DNA of 49,703 bases from Oehlia diaphana (GCA_003833135.1 QZLH01000618.1:10330-60032), one strand, 5' to 3'; shown: positions 10,621 to 23,569, counted from the first letter of the stretch. Notes: generated by a model not told the origin, from the sequence alone. Made by a program: numbers and translations.

Positions 10621-10752
10621 GACTTAATAGCAAATGTATCGTTCTTATACGTGTACGACATACTATCTTATACGACCTATATTGTGTGACATATACGTCG
10701 TATAAGAACATAGCACCTGATCGTATAAGAACGATACATTTGCGACTTAATA
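10621..10752. mobile_element. 114-bp Mutator-type MITE, copy 2
   Basis: The element at 10630-10743 is the reverse complement of the copy at 3423-3536 with one base difference. It is flanked by a perfect 9-bp duplication GACTTAATA (10621-10629 and 10744-10752). It carries no gene and would depend on a transposase from elsewhere. Confidence 0.85.
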
Positions 10753-11575
10753 CGTACTAAACTGACTTTAATGACTTTAACCCACGTGTAATACTTTAAT
10801 ACTTCGTTAAATTCAGTGACGCGCGTGACAAAACAAGTGAAACACTTATGAATCTCTTAAAAAGTATAACCAAGAATTATACTTACATTACCAAATTACT
10901 AAGTTATTTTAACAATCCAATTTATGCTATAAAAATAAAAACTTTTAAAAATCATTTAGGGTTATATTACCTTAATTTCTAAATTTCTAAAATTTTTTGA
11001 TTTCTTAAATTATTTAAATATATCTTCTAAAAGAGATATGCATTTTAAACTTAATGCTATTTTCATAATATATGAATTAATAGTCAATAATAAATAAATT
11101 TGATTTGTTTAAATTTACAGAAAATTTTAAAAGTTCATAGGAATTCAGAAAAAATACTTAAAAAATTCTTATGCTTTTTAAAATACAAACAATTTTTTTT
11201 TTATAAATTAATAATTTTAGATTATAAATTTGATGTAAAAAATATCTTTTATTTAATTAAACATTAAATATAAAATTAACAAATATTTTCTAAAAAATAG
11301 CTAGTTTTATTATTAAATACTTAATTAGATTTATAAAAATATTTTAAGTCTTTAATATTTTATAAAAATATAAGAAAATACTTTTTTATATAATTATATA
11401 TTATACAATAATTGTTAAATTTATAATACTAGAATAGTTAAAATTACTAAATTAAAAATCTATATTTTATATAATATAAATTTTTTTTTTTGATAATATC
11501 TAGATTTGTAGTCTATTAAGTGAAAACATCAGGGTAATTTACTAAAATAATGTGTTATATATTTGATTAGTCAAT
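10753..11575. other. Very AT-rich spacer, no genes seen
   Basis: Long A/T runs and no open frame of note. Nothing in it could be assigned. Confidence 0.5.
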
Positions 11576-12478
11576 TTTTTTTTTTTTTTTCTTTGTAAAG
11601 GCATGATCATGTTTATTAATAATAATGTTAAAGTAATACAATATATTTACAAACGTAAAATAAAATAAAGTATTCTAAATTTATTTAAATATTATCAACA
11701 TACTCTGAAGGAAAAGACCGACCTGTCACCTTGAGATCAAAGATGACCCATCATGATAGGTTTAAAAATTTGACCAATAACCTCCCTTATCAAAAACTAG
11801 GCTATTCCATAGCTCCCAACGTGAACTTATTATTTTATCTAATTTGTTAATTACTAATTTAGATTTGTTGGCTGACTTTTTCATCTTTGCATTAATCCCT
11901 CTCTGATGTTCTAGATCAGCTAATTTAACATTCCTATACTCCCATATGAGAACTTTAAAATCAAAAATTTATTTATTAACCAAACCATCTAATAACCTTA
12001 TCCTATCTTTGTCTATCATTTTGTAACTTTTAAATAAATTAACTAAATTTATATGCACAAAACCTTTTGCTAATATAGACAAATTATATGTTTTATTAAA
12101 GTCCCAAATCTTGCAAAGCAAAATTTCTTTAAGAACATTCTCAGAGTTTATATTTTCTTCTTGACTATTAGCTAATATCAAGTCTTGTATGTATTGTTGT
12201 AATTTACCTATTATGTTTTCATTTACTTGTTTTAACTGTTCACATTTCCATAAGTGTAAGTATGTTTCACTATCTTTTAAACACATAGGACATTTCCATT
12301 TAGAATTATAAACATGTGGCTTTCTTTTAATTAGATTATCCAGTGTTGGTAATTCTTCTGTCCGAATTTTAACTTTAAATGAGTTCAATTCATGTTGAAA
12401 AAACCCAATTTTTCTTATACCATCTGTATCTTTTTTAATTTGCAGTAGTAAATTTTTTTTGTTTATTGTATAATTATA
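11576..12478 (-). pseudogene. 3' end of a LINE (ORF2 C-terminus with zinc knuckle, poly-A tail)
   Basis: The minus strand is open from about 12478 to 11969. It encodes DTDGIRKIGFFQHELNSFKV, a basic stretch LIKRKPHVYNSKWKC, and a Cys/His cluster CPMC-x15-LWKC, like the knuckle after the reverse transcriptase or RNase H of non-LTR elements. A second piece in another frame (KLADLEHQRGINAKMKKSAN, near 11900) ends in SRWELWNS. A run of T at about 11576-11591 on plus corresponds to a 3' poly-A tail on minus. The 5' part with the polymerase domain is absent, as usual for 5'-truncated LINE insertions. The call rests on the knuckle, tail and layout. Confidence 0.6.
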
Positions 12479-13079
12479 AGTTTAGTTTCGCCTTCAATTT
12501 GATGGCCAATTTTCAATTAAGGCATTCGCGTATCTCATTTTGACTTAAATGTTCAAATAATTTAAATAATTTGCATTTTTTTTATATTCCAGTACAAAAA
12601 AAGTTATATTAAGTAGATCTCCCATAGTTTTACTTCTTTTATACATTAGACATTCTGGTTTGAGTCTTATAAATAATATAATAAGTAAAATTATTTATGT
12701 TGTCGAAACTATTAGAAGTATTTAGGTACAGTTACTGTGAATGATATTCCTTTTATTACCAGAAGAAATTTGCGGCAAAAATTAAAATTGCAATCGATAT
12801 AAAAAATTTGTACAGTATAAGTTCGAATTAGTATGTGATCACAAAATCTACCTTGACAAAGCGTTTGGTAAAGTTTTATTTTTTATTATCAAAAAAAAAA
12901 AAAAAGAAAAAGGAATGATATGACTCATATTAGTAAAAGAAACTACTATACTAATTAATAATGAAAGAAAAATGAAAACAATAAATTCAATAAATAGAAT
13001 GTATAAAGTTCTAATATCATTTATTCTAATAAATCCAATAAAACTAATAAATATATAGGTTAATAAGTTACTATATGCT

Positions 13080-13422
13080 CAATCGGATTCAAATCAGGTG
13101 ATTGAGCTGGCCATTCAATGTCATTTATAAAGGATAAGGTATCACAAAAACACGAAGATCATTCCAGAAACAATTAATTATTGCCTTAGGGTTAAGATTT
13201 AAATCATAATTAATCTACCGTTCCTAAAAAATCTCCTTCTATTATCTTATAAATTCCTATTTAAATCAATCTTTTCTAAAATGTAGTTTGTTATAAAAGA
13301 AGTTAAATAACTTTGTTATAAGTCATTGATGACCTTCAAGTTGACGAACTTTCATCTTGCGCGCTTCTTTGAGTTGTTGAAATATTTCTGACGAGAGGTA
13401 TTAGAACGACGACAGGTCATGA
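13080..13422 (-). pseudogene. Tc1/mariner transposase relic
   Basis: The minus strand contains DIEWPAQSPDLNPIEHIV at about 13145-13085, the conserved block near the end of the DDE catalytic domain of Tc1/mariner transposases. Upstream, a possible N-terminus starts at an ATG near 13420 with MTCRRSNTSRQKYFNNSKKR. The catalytic core between the two pieces is largely deleted and there are frame breaks. Terminal inverted repeats were not identified. The C-terminal call is solid; linkage to the N-terminal piece is inferred. Confidence 0.65.
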
Positions 13423-13759
13423 TAGATAGATTGATTGATAGTTTAACAATAAATTACTGTAGATAAATGATTCTTTTTTATATGATATTCATCTTTTTTT
13501 ATTTTGACATTTCTTTTCCATTTCCATCTCAATCTTTATAATAAAGTTGGATGTTGTCTACGATAATAAGCACAATAAGGAATCATATCTTCAATGGAAA
13601 TAGAATTCATCCATATGATACGGATATTGCTCCTGAATTATTGTCAAATATGCTCCAATTCTATAATAATTCAATAAGTTATAAAAACGAAATTTTTGTT
13701 TTTGTTTTTCAAAATAGATGCAATTGTGAAGTAGATGCAATTGTGAAGTAGATCAAACC

Positions 13760-14185
13760 GTATCAAATACCACCATTTGTAATTACAAATAACGAATACC
13801 GCCATTTGTAATTACTGTTGTTGTAATAGAATCAATCATCAACAACAGTTCTATCAAATGATATGAGAGTCAGATCATATCGAATGCCTTCATTTGTAAT
13901 TACCATTGTTGTAAGAGTACAACAACAATACCCTCATTTACAACCGTTGTTGTGAGCGTACAACGGTCAAGTGGTATATAATCAATCATCAACAACAGTT
14001 CTATCAAATGATATGAGAGTCAGAATGCCCTCATTTGTAATTACCGTTGTTATGAGAGTACAACAACGATTCCATCATTTATAACCGTTGTTGCGAGAGC
14101 ACAACAACGATTCCATCATTTATAACCGTTGTTGCGAGAGTACAACAACGATTCCATCATTTATAACCGTTGTTGTGAGAGTACA
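13760..14185. repeat. Minisatellite of palindromic units (41-bp core array)
   Basis: From 14043 three 41-base units follow each other, each containing CCGTTGTTGCGAGAGCACAA then CAACGATTCCATCATTTATA, plus a partial fourth. Looser versions extend left to about 13760, and the phrase CAATCATCAACAACAG recurs at 13829 and 13981. Each unit holds an inverted repeat CGTTGTTG / CAACAACG around a GAGAG loop, so the array can form a row of hairpins. Open frames across it are a by-product of the repeat. Confidence 0.8.
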
Positions 14186-14399
14186 GTACTTAAATGAAGT
14201 TCTTCATCATCTAATTTTAATCTTCCAAACAATGATTTTAATTCATCGTCTTCTAATATCCACATTGTTGATGAGAAGTCCTGTGGTTTCAACAAATGAA
14301 AATCGTATCGAATTCCACCATTTGTAAACATTATGTGATATATAATGTACATCATCACATGATATTCCATGTATATCCGCCAATTAGTGTGGCAGAAGC

Positions 14400-15780
14400 T
14401 CAAAAAGGATTTGTTGATAAATAATAGCTGTAAAAGCTAAAATTTAATTAAAAAAAATTAGCATGGAACGGTCTAACTGAAAGTGATTGTTCATAACAGG
14501 ATTAATAAATATATACCTATATCAAAAAGTAAGTGTATATTACAATTTTATTTTTAACCCTGTAATCATAAAAAAAATACGTTAGTTAAAATCAAAATTG
14601 GTTATAATCAACCTAACTTTATCTATTTTCTTACCAGGAGAAAACTTGTAAAAAAAAGTATTTGGAAAGATTAGAAAAATGTGTGTAATGTATATTAATT
14701 TAAATAAATTGATAGAAAAAATACAGTATAGATTTTTTTAGTATAGGTTCAGATTCTTGTAATGGCTGGTATGTAAAACCCAACCTGTTTATATAACAAA
14801 TAAATTGACCGTAATGATAAAATGATAAGCCATTTTTAGAATTTCTTTTGTGAAAGGGGCTTGTCGTAAATGGGCTTGTGTGAAGTTTTTATTTGCTAAA
14901 TATGGAAATAGAAATAGGAATTCCGGTATTAACGACTGCAGGACTTTACATTGACGAATAAAAAAAAAAAAAAAAATGTACATGAAAATCAAAACCGGTG
15001 TCTATCTTTTTTATTTTAAAAAAGAATTCCTTTAAAATTTTAAGTAAATTTACTAGAGCGAGTTATGGTCACATGTAGAATTTATACTCGTCTTTAAACT
15101 TGATTGAATTCAATTCTTTAAAATTTAGTTAAGTACAGTATTTATTAAATCCTATCATGCTCCAAAACGTCATATTTTTGGGAACAATAACAACTTTTTG
15201 TAGTCACATGACTATGATTAGTGCAATATATCAGCTTATCAGCTATAGGATTTTTTTATTTATTCTTTTACTATCGTATCACTAAACGTGCTAGAATTTT
15301 TGTCTGACGACGAATATATTGCTATTATTTTATTTATGTTATGAACAAAATTATACTGTAATTTTCAATATTTATATTTTTTGTATGACGACAAATACAC
15401 GATAATATTATTTTTAGATTGATAGCTATAATACTTATGATGGAATATTAGAACGGGTCAACGGGATTTTAAGCCTTTTTTTTTTTGTATAATTAGAAGT
15501 AATCCTTTTTATTATCAGAGGAATCGAAGAAATGCTTGTGAAGTTTTTGATTGTATTGATAAAAAGCCGAATTTTTTTTTTGGTAGAACAATTTTGGATT
15601 CGGTATTAAATAATAAGCCCCCAAGATGGTCCAAAAACGTATAAATTAATTTTCGTTTAAATTACACTTTATCTACCTACTTATCTTGGAAACAATCACA
15701 ATAATAAAAGGAAGTTAGTACAACACCCGGTAGTACATTGACATCAGCTAAAAAACAAACCGGATAAAATTAATGTTTGT
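14400..15780. other. AT-rich spacer, no genes seen
   Basis: Short open frames only, no recognised motif. The GC content and composition are those of intergenic DNA in the rest of the window. Confidence 0.45.
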
Positions 15781-15789
15781 GATCCTATT

Positions 15790-15876
15790 GGCTGAAGATC
15801 ACGTGAGAACGTGAGTGGACCCGTGACCACAAATTTCATAGAACGTAGAAATATAGCTCCGCTCCGGCACAATTAC
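15790..15876 (+). mobile_element. Possible Helentron-like 3' end, divergent
   Basis: The stretch contains AAGATCACGTGAGAACG and ends ATATAGCTCCGCTCCGGCAC then AATTA. It parallels the layout of the terminus at 835-955 (CACGTG block, then ATATAG...CGCTCCGGACAATTA). The match is short and could be a related subfamily or chance. Confidence 0.3.
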
Positions 15877-16685
15877 TGCTTCGTCAATGCAGTTTCTTGC
15901 GGATTGCCCAATTCCTTGGATTGTCCCAACTGGCCAAAATCCGGACCGCTCTAACTTCTAAGGCAATCCCCGCATATAGTGGGTTGCAAGGTTTTGCCAA
16001 AGGAAACCGATCTTTGAATAAAATATTACAAATGGGCGAGTGCGTGAATGGGAATACGAAGAGAGTAAATGTCGCAAATGCTTTTATTATCCGGAACGTT
16101 AGGAAGGATATTCTGACATTCTACTGTACTGCATTAAGCGATTTTGTTGTGGTAACCTATGTAATTTTCCAACCTTCCATCCGGTAACATCGCCTCACAT
16201 ATTAGCCCTTGCTTTTTCTTTTTTTGATTATATAATTCCTTTCTTGATAACACTTGTAACACTGATGATCCTGTAACTTCTGTAACACTGCTTATTTTAT
16301 TCAATATCATATAATACTGAGTGACAGTTTTTTCGAGTAGGTAAAGACACTGTTTATTTTCACGTGTTAGTGCAAATGTCACGTGACTGCCACTAGGTAC
16401 TAATGATTGACGTGATGACGTCAGATCTCAATCTCCCTGTAAAAATATATAAAAATTCAGTGATATTAATACCTTTTCAACATTTGAGAAAGAATATTTT
16501 TTTAAACCATAGCAATATCTACCGTTTATTCACCGGGAAGCATTATTAATTAATTGGTTTTAATGGTACGCGATATAATTACTAATCTCTTTCTTCCAAT
16601 TTAATATCTATTGAAACATTCTCTTACCCTGCTAATTAATATGGTACAAAATTTTTTTGTTATTTTAAATTACGCGAAAATTTAA

Positions 16686-17730
16686 ATGTCTTTCGAACGA
16701 ATTAAAGATACAACAGGATTCGCCTTACAGCCTGAACCAGCAAATCGGATCCGTATGTGGAGAAACGAAATTCTAAAGCAAAGGTGACTCGGGAGTCGGG
16801 ACGAAATTTCGATGGCAACTAGTCGGAAATGATCCAAAAGTAAAGCATCACGCCAGCTGTTGATACTTTGGTATTGGTATGTCGTCGTAATATGCTATGG
16901 AAATTTTTTAAAACATATTCATCAAACTTATTTAAATTACTTTATGCATTAATAATGTATATATATATATATATATATATTCCCAGAAGATATTATAGGT
17001 TATTGTCATCTGAAAGATATCTACACCTAAAAATTAAGAATTCTGATATTTTGGATGATAATCAAAAATCGAGGCTGAAAAGCCTGCTGTTATTTCCTTT
17101 ACCATTAGCTGGTAGGACGAAAGGTGGCTTAACAAATGAGATAAATTTAAGAGCAAAGAACGGATGATTGTCAATTGCTAGTTTTCCTGGAATTAGGAAG
17201 ACATCGTTTGTGATGATAAAGCTTCAAGTATAAATGAGAGTGTCATTGAACTAATTAAATGGTCAGTACCAATCGTTTTCTGCAATGACATCGATCCAAA
17301 ACTCAAGCGTTAAGGTCCAATTGCTTATGAAGTGAAGTTCAACAAAACTTCGATCAGATCAAGAATTATGACAATCATATAAGGGAGGATTTAAAAGGAT
17401 GTGAATGAAGCCGTAAGAGAAGTCAATCCGATATTTGTCAAGTTTTGAACTTGTTACCCATATCAACCATGGTATTATAAACTTTGATGTCTTGGAAAAC
17501 TTGCATTTCCAGCATCTTACGGTGATATAGTTGATAATGAATCCTTGAGAATGGATTTCGCCTGCTGGTTATACAGTAATATGTATTCACGTCAATGGGA
17601 AGGAATTCAATGCCGCACGATAACTTAAATTTCAAAGCGGAGTTCAAGAAGTCATATTCCTATTCTTCGAAAGCTATTATTAAGCCTTTGATTGACCAAA
17701 AATCTGAAGACGTGAATGATACCATTTAAC
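16686..17730 (+). pseudogene. Decayed coding region, family not recognised
   Basis: Several plus-strand pieces read like protein broken by frameshifts and stops. They are MSFERIKDTTGFALQPEPAN from an ATG at 16686; KNSDILDDNQKSRLKSLLLF and PLAGRTKGGLTNEINLRAKN (17030-17165); after a TGA, LSIASFPGIRKTSF; IELIKWSVPIVFCNDIDPKL (about 17250); DNESLRMDFACWLYSNMYSR (about 17545); and FKAEFKKSYSYSSKAIIKPL (about 17635). FPGIRKTSF could be a worn P-loop (GxxGxGKT), but this is guesswork. A (TA)n microsatellite at 16956-16980 interrupts it. I cannot name a function. Confidence 0.4.
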
Positions 17731-17872
17731 AATCGAATCAATGACAAATCGAATTAGGATATGTAATGACAAATGACCAGGTCATTTCCGAACATTAACG
17801 TAATGGGATGTCATATATTTGATTATAAATAAAAGAAACAAAAAATTACTTATTGATTACACATAGATTATG

Positions 17873-19800
17873 GATATTATGGATCTATACACGGCAACAA
17901 AGACCAATTCTGGTACTCAAAGACGAGCAAACAAAATCTTGCAAAGGATCGCCTCTTTAGTAGGTCGAGAAGGTAACTGAGGAGAAATTGCGGCGGATAT
18001 AGCGTAGTGGAAGTGAAGAAGATGACCGCAATTTCATTTAGATTTTTTCAATTAAAAAGAACAATTTTTTTCCTTTTTACACAAATCGATATAGCAATAA
18101 ACTTTTAATATATTGCAATAATTGATGATGAATTATTGGCAATTAGTTTAACCGTTGGGACAAACAACTGGAATGATAAATGAATATTCGAGTTTAAAAA
18201 AAAAAAGGATTCGAATTGGAAGAATAGAAATGTCAAATGGACAACATAACGATCAACTTTGTCACAAAATAAGACAATACTCTTTGTGAACAGTAAAATG
18301 ATGAAATTAGCTGTCTAACGGTGCTGGCTTAAATTCCTGTTGAGTGTTGACTCTTTACTTCACGCGATATATATGAACGGGCAGCGATTTCGGTACAAAA
18401 GAATATCATTGAACTATTGGACGACTAACTCCCTATATTATTAAATGAGATTGAACAGGCAGAATAAACTGATATGTTTGAGTGCTCATGGGTATTATTG
18501 CATTTATCGGTTTACAGTATGTCAATATTGTAGTAGATATTCTTGTATATACTCATCTGTTGGAATATCTTCATGTATCTTGATTCTTGAAGATCCATTG
18601 AAGGATTACACGGACACACTTATTTGCATATTTGGGAGGAATTTTGTGAGCAACAAGGATAATTTTCTACCTCAGTTATAGTTTTAGTGTGTATGCATTT
18701 TTCCTGCTCTCTTTTTTGATCTTACTACCAATTCTAATATTAGCAGAAAATTACAATGTGAGCAATAAAGGTCAAATTCTTAGTATTATATGATGAATTA
18801 GCACAAGTCAAACACGACCACGAGAATATTGAACGAAAGAAATAATTTATTGTATTTAAAAATTCCATAAGATCTATTATATATATAATCAAGCAGTCCT
18901 ATACTGAAAAGCTTTAAGATGCCTAATGAATAGCCAGACGTAATAAATACAGAAACATTAGAATTCAGATAAGATGTAAACCCAATTAAATATGAGAAAT
19001 TCATGATAACTTGAATGTGGAAGAAACTATTCGAAAGGATTGTACAGTCGGCTCTTAGATCTTAATGCGGAAGATATTATTAATGCTACAAAATACACAT
19101 TGTCTTCGCGGTCTTCGCAGTCTTCATTTCAGAAATCAAACGGGGACTAAAACAATTCGTAAAGCAGGCAATAGCTTTACAATGCTTTCCCCCGACTTCA
19201 AAAGGACCTACCCGAAGTAAGTGATGAAGTCCGCACTCGTTTTCATCAAACGCTCTATTACAAGGTTCTGTATTTTAAACGATAGATGGACTTAACATTC
19301 AAGTTTAATTCATTATATTCAAGAGTTCTTGACTGAACATCAAATGTGATAAAAAGAAAGAGAACAAATCGAACCGACTAACTTGGGGAGTATTTTGATG
19401 AAAGCGTACTTTTCAAGTTTCCGCCGAGAGATTAGGACTTTGGCAACATACGAATGTGATCATATTCGATGAAAGTTAAGAATTTGCTCTGATGCAATCA
19501 GCTATCGGTTGATACAATGTTTATATGTCAAACGAGGTTTGGAAAAGCTTACGTGATGTGAACAGTCCAGAGAAGAAAGAAATCATTCTCAGGCCATTGA
19601 TGCAAAAACTTAGATAAAATTTGAGGTCATGTTCAATATATTGAAATTTATAACGAGATAACTAATTCAATACTTATAGATTAAGACATGACATTTAAAG
19701 ATCACGAAACATCATACAGGGACCACAAGAAATTATATAAAGAGAGCAAGGATTTATACAAAACTGTACAATGAAACCATCGCACGACAATCATGGAGAA
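17873..19800 (+). pseudogene. Further decayed coding DNA, unrecognised
   Basis: A fresh piece starts MDLYTATKTNSGTQRRANKI then LQRIASLVGREGN (17879-17980). More plus-strand fragments lie further on, for example LPEVSDEVRTRFHQTLYYKV near 19230 and DHETSYRDHKKLYKESKDLY near 19720. GC content is closer to coding DNA than in the flanks. The pieces are in different frames and no family could be assigned. They may belong with the relic at 16686-17730. Confidence 0.3.
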
Positions 19801-21115
19801 CATGTAAATAATTTTGTTTCGCTTTTATTCCATTAGAAATATATATAGCTTTATTTTTATTTTTATTACATATAAGTTAACCCAAGATATTAGCAATCTT
19901 ATTAAAAACCCTTATCTTTAATAAACTATTTCATAGACTTTCTTTTCTTTTTTTTTAGTTATTTTGAATATCTCTAAACTTAAAATTTTTCATTACCATT
20001 CAGTTATTAGCAATATACATTAATTGAGCTTGATCTAACTGAAATTTTGATATACTACAAGTTTTAATCCTTTTAACTTTCTATTTCTATTAAGTCAAGA
20101 ATTATATTAATTTGAATTCAAATTAATAAAATTAATGAATTCTTTTCTCCTTTCGAAAAAAATCATTTAAAAAAAAAGAAAAAAGAGTAAAATGGATTTA
20201 ATTGTTAAAAATCATAAATTATACAAACACGTTATCATAGAACTGAATAGTGAATAAATATTGATTTGATGTATTACTATTAAATCAAAATACTCAAAAT
20301 ATCTTTCTTCATTACCGTCATCACAGCTTCTATTGCTCCTGATATAATGATAACTTGAATTCTCCCATCTTATATGTACTTGCTATACTTGCTCTTAGTA
20401 GTCGACGCTGTGATTACATCTGGAATAGATTTCTTGATTCACCCCTAACGGACTCTTCCAATAATTAGCTTTTATTCATAAATATTTTAAAAGTTCTAGT
20501 CCTGAAATAGAGCGTTTCAAACTTTATGTTTGACCATCAAGTACGTTAATATTTTCAAGCAGATTTCTTCAAGTTTACCATTAACATCCATCGACCCATC
20601 AATTAACGATCATTACCAGCCATTAACTCAATTTCGTCATCTAATGATTATGTTCAACTCTTTTAGTTCCCATCTTTTGATCCCTTTGTTTTCTTACGTT
20701 TAGTATGATAATTACCCTAAGCCTTCTTGTACTCCGTAAATTTACGAGCAGCGATTCCAACTATTTTTGATGTCCAAATGTCATGTCTCACGAAGTCGAA
20801 CTATATTAGTTTCACTCGTTCAATTTCCTAAAAAAGAAAATTAACTATCTTTTCATGGGATTTATTTAATAGAAGTTTAATGAACCCCTGATGTTGACTG
20901 ATCAATCGCGTATTACGTATTTTGTTACACATGACATTAAAATAAGTATTCCTCACTCCTTGTATTTCAAGTTACTTGCTCTCGTTTGGATTCACTTACC
21001 AGGTATAATTTTATAAGCGGCTAACATAAAAGTTTTATTTTAGTTAGTTAAGTTCAGGTCAGCTATTTAAACGAAATCAAACTTTTTTATCCATTCAGTT
21101 TTTTAAATCAACCTC
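19801..21115. other. AT-rich spacer with a possible decayed minus-strand relic
   Basis: 19801-20280 is AT-rich with nothing assignable. From 20300 to 20820 the minus strand gives coding-like scraps such as WTSKIVGIAARKFTEYKKA and LDDEIELMAGND, in different frames. No family was recognised. Confidence 0.25.
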
Positions 21116-21135
21116 GAAAAGAAGTTTTCAACCAA

Positions 21136-21391
21136 AATGCCTTTCACCTCCTTCTTAGTGTCGACGCGCAATACTTAAAAGCTCGTTAAATTACGTCAAG
21201 CTAACAGGAATACTGGCAACTTAGTGCGTGTTTTTTTATAAACTGCCGATTTTTTTGCTTTTAGGCAAACTTATCGATTTGTTAAGATTTACCGTCATTG
21301 CAAGTTATTTCTTCAAACATTGGCACAAGAAGCTAATATTGGAGCAGAAACTGACAATACAAATGTAGTTGAAGAAAAACACGCTCTGGAG
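21136..21391 (+). pseudogene. Two-exon gene fragment candidate, unrecognised
   Basis: A start MPFTSFLVSTRNT at 21138 is followed by a TAA (explicable as CAA to TAA) and KLVKLRQANRNTGNLVR. A T-rich stretch ending TTTTAG at about 21264 then precedes an open exon-like piece QTYRFVKIYRHCKLFLQTLA and QEANIGAETDNTNVVEEKHA, which ends at a possible donor (GAG then GTTAGT). The phase across the presumed short intron does not join cleanly, so this is either a broken copy or a misjudged junction. The family is unknown. Confidence 0.3.
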
Positions 21392-21834
21392 GTTAGTCAA
21401 AATTGTGAACCAAACATCTCAACTTCAATTATTTTACTCTAATATAATGATTTTATCTATATAGAAAGTTTTATTTGAGTTCCAAGGAAATGCTAGGAAA
21501 GAAAATTATTAATTGATTCGATCTTAATTATGATACTTTGTATTTCTATTTTGAAATCATAGCTAAGAATTTATTAATTCATCAACGTGAAGTTTTTTTT
21601 CCAAATAATTATGTTTTTTCTCATGTCGTCCTATAATTTCCCCTTAACCATTTTGTGAAAAGTCAAATATTCTCTTCAAAGTAACAGGATCGCCTACAAT
21701 AATACAGTTTTATATCATCCTTTTTGCTTAATCAGCCTAAAAAATGAATTATTTTCGATTAAAACCTATGAAAATATTCAATTATACTTCGTTTTCGATA
21801 TCATTCATAGCATTCTCCTAATCAACATTTCACA

Positions 21835-21958
21835 TAGTGCCAGAGAATCTATTATGTTCTATCTGCTCAAATTATCTTAAAATCGTGTAGCAAGAATTCT
21901 CCAATCATCTATAGTAGATTCCTCATTACGCATCCTCAAGAGAATGTTTCTTGTTATT
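21835..21958 (-). pseudogene. Scrap of a Helitron helicase
   Basis: The minus strand reads ITRNILLRMRNEESTIDDWR and ILATRF, corresponding to RNILLRLRNGESTIDDWKIL and TTRIEDKL of the large Helitron at 35560-35640. Nucleotide similarity is visible directly (CCAATCATCTATAGTAGATT occurs in both). Only this short helicase segment is recognisable; the flanks have decayed. Confidence 0.65.
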
Positions 21959-22009
21959 CTTTTGAATTTCCAACTGGTATTGAACTTAAATCCCTTCCTA
22001 AATTGTTTA

Positions 22010-23040
22010 TTTGCTGAACTAAGATATTACAATATTCCTAGTTTTTAAATAGTATTATAATGTTAATAATTGATAAAATAGAATAAGATATTGGCTTTAA
22101 GTTTATTAATAAGTTTTATATATAATTATAAAGATTATTTCACAGTATTTATCAAAATTGTCTGTATATCTGTGAATATAAGGATTTTCATAGATTATTC
22201 ACAAAATTATCCATATGAAAATATTTATCCATGAATACTATTTAAAATAATAAAATGAATATTTACAATCTGTAATCTATATAGCGGATATATAAATAAC
22301 AAATATACGAATCTAAACTCCAAGAAAGCATTATTTTTAACTATAGAATAAATCAGATAACTAATCAAAAAAAGTTATTAATCAGGTAGATATCTAATTG
22401 GCTAGCATTTTACCTGTAATACTTGTTGAATTATAATTTTTCCAATATGAAATTTGCTCTGTTTTTAATAATGAAATTAATTAAAATTAAAACTAGAAGA
22501 ATTTTATTCAAAAAAAAATTGTAACAAATGCTAACTGTTTCCTACTAAATACCCTTTTATTTTTGAAAAATTTAATCCAAAAAGCAAAAGTACTAAAATT
22601 TTTCATTAGTTTTTTTTATTAAAAATATAAAAAGTTTTGTCTTCTTTATTTTAAAGTTTAAACCAAAAATCCTTTTATATATTATGTATTTTATAAAAAA
22701 ATAAACTAATTTACTATTAAATTCTAGTAAAAAATGATATAATTTTTTAAAAACTTCAAGAAATTTATTTTTTTTTTTGATATTTGAATATTGGTATGAT
22801 CATTTAAAATATATTTCTAAAGAATAAAAATATGTTTAAAAATAAACTATTCAGTAAAATAGCTTAAAAATTATTTTTTTATTATAGTTATTAAAAATAA
22901 ATTACTGTTCACTGATGAAGAATTTTTTTCTAGAAATATTTAATTGCAAATAAAGAAATTTAGATATAATAAAAAAGATTTACTGTGAATTATATTCTAA
23001 TTGTAAGAATATTTTTTTCATTAATTATAATATATGAATT
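22010..23040. other. Very AT-rich spacer, no genes seen
   Basis: Long A/T runs and short imperfect repeats. No open frame or motif of note. Confidence 0.5.
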
Positions 23041-23046
23041 TTTCTA

Positions 23047-23177
23047 ACTATTACCAGGGTAATAATTATCAGTAACTGAATTATGATAATTGATCAGCAT
23101 TAAAAAAATATAGTGCCAGTAAAAATTGATAAGTCCAGCTAATGGTAATAATCACCCCAATGATTTGAAGTAAAAAT
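23047..23177. mobile_element. MITE copy, GATCA-type family
   Basis: The sequence begins ACTATTACCAGGGTAATAAT and ends with CACCCCAATGATTTGAAGTA then AAAATC. It aligns along its length with the reverse complement of 32238-32369, and its two ends match those of 24355-24590. Both ends carry inverted GGTAATNATCAC-type motifs. No gene inside. Confidence 0.6.
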
Positions 23178-23569
23178 CATAATGGATATAAATAAATTTT
23201 ACTGTATATATAGGATAATGGAAATTTTGTTTTCCCGTAAAAATGGGAAATTGGTTTATACGATGTTACACTAAACTCCGAAAAAGGAATTTTACGTCGA
23301 TCTCATAATTCCGCCCGGAATTATCTCATTTTCTGTAAAATACATTTTTGTTTATCTGTTATGTTACACGATATACATTGTAGTGTAATTTGTTTAATTG
23401 TTTATGAATTATGAGTTTATCAATTTTTTTTTAGACACGTATTTTTTTCTTTTTAGCTTTCCGTTATTTTTTCTTCTTTTTTTTTTTGAAATGTTGTTAA
23501 TGCTACTTTTTTTTTTAATATAAACAACTGAAAATAACTTTCTACTACTAAGATAGCTTTTACTTTATT

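Noticed and set aside
14161..14403. 80-codon frames on both strands
   Set aside because: They run out of the palindromic minisatellite into AT-rich DNA and share no motif with any family.
15897..16187. 96-codon plus frame beginning in RIAQFLGLSQ
   Set aside because: Its ATG status is doubtful and no family is recognised; the antisense reading is equally uninformative.
16134..16382. 82-codon minus frame
   Set aside because: Moderate length in mixed-composition DNA, no motif, and it overlaps the other frame; not enough for a gene call.
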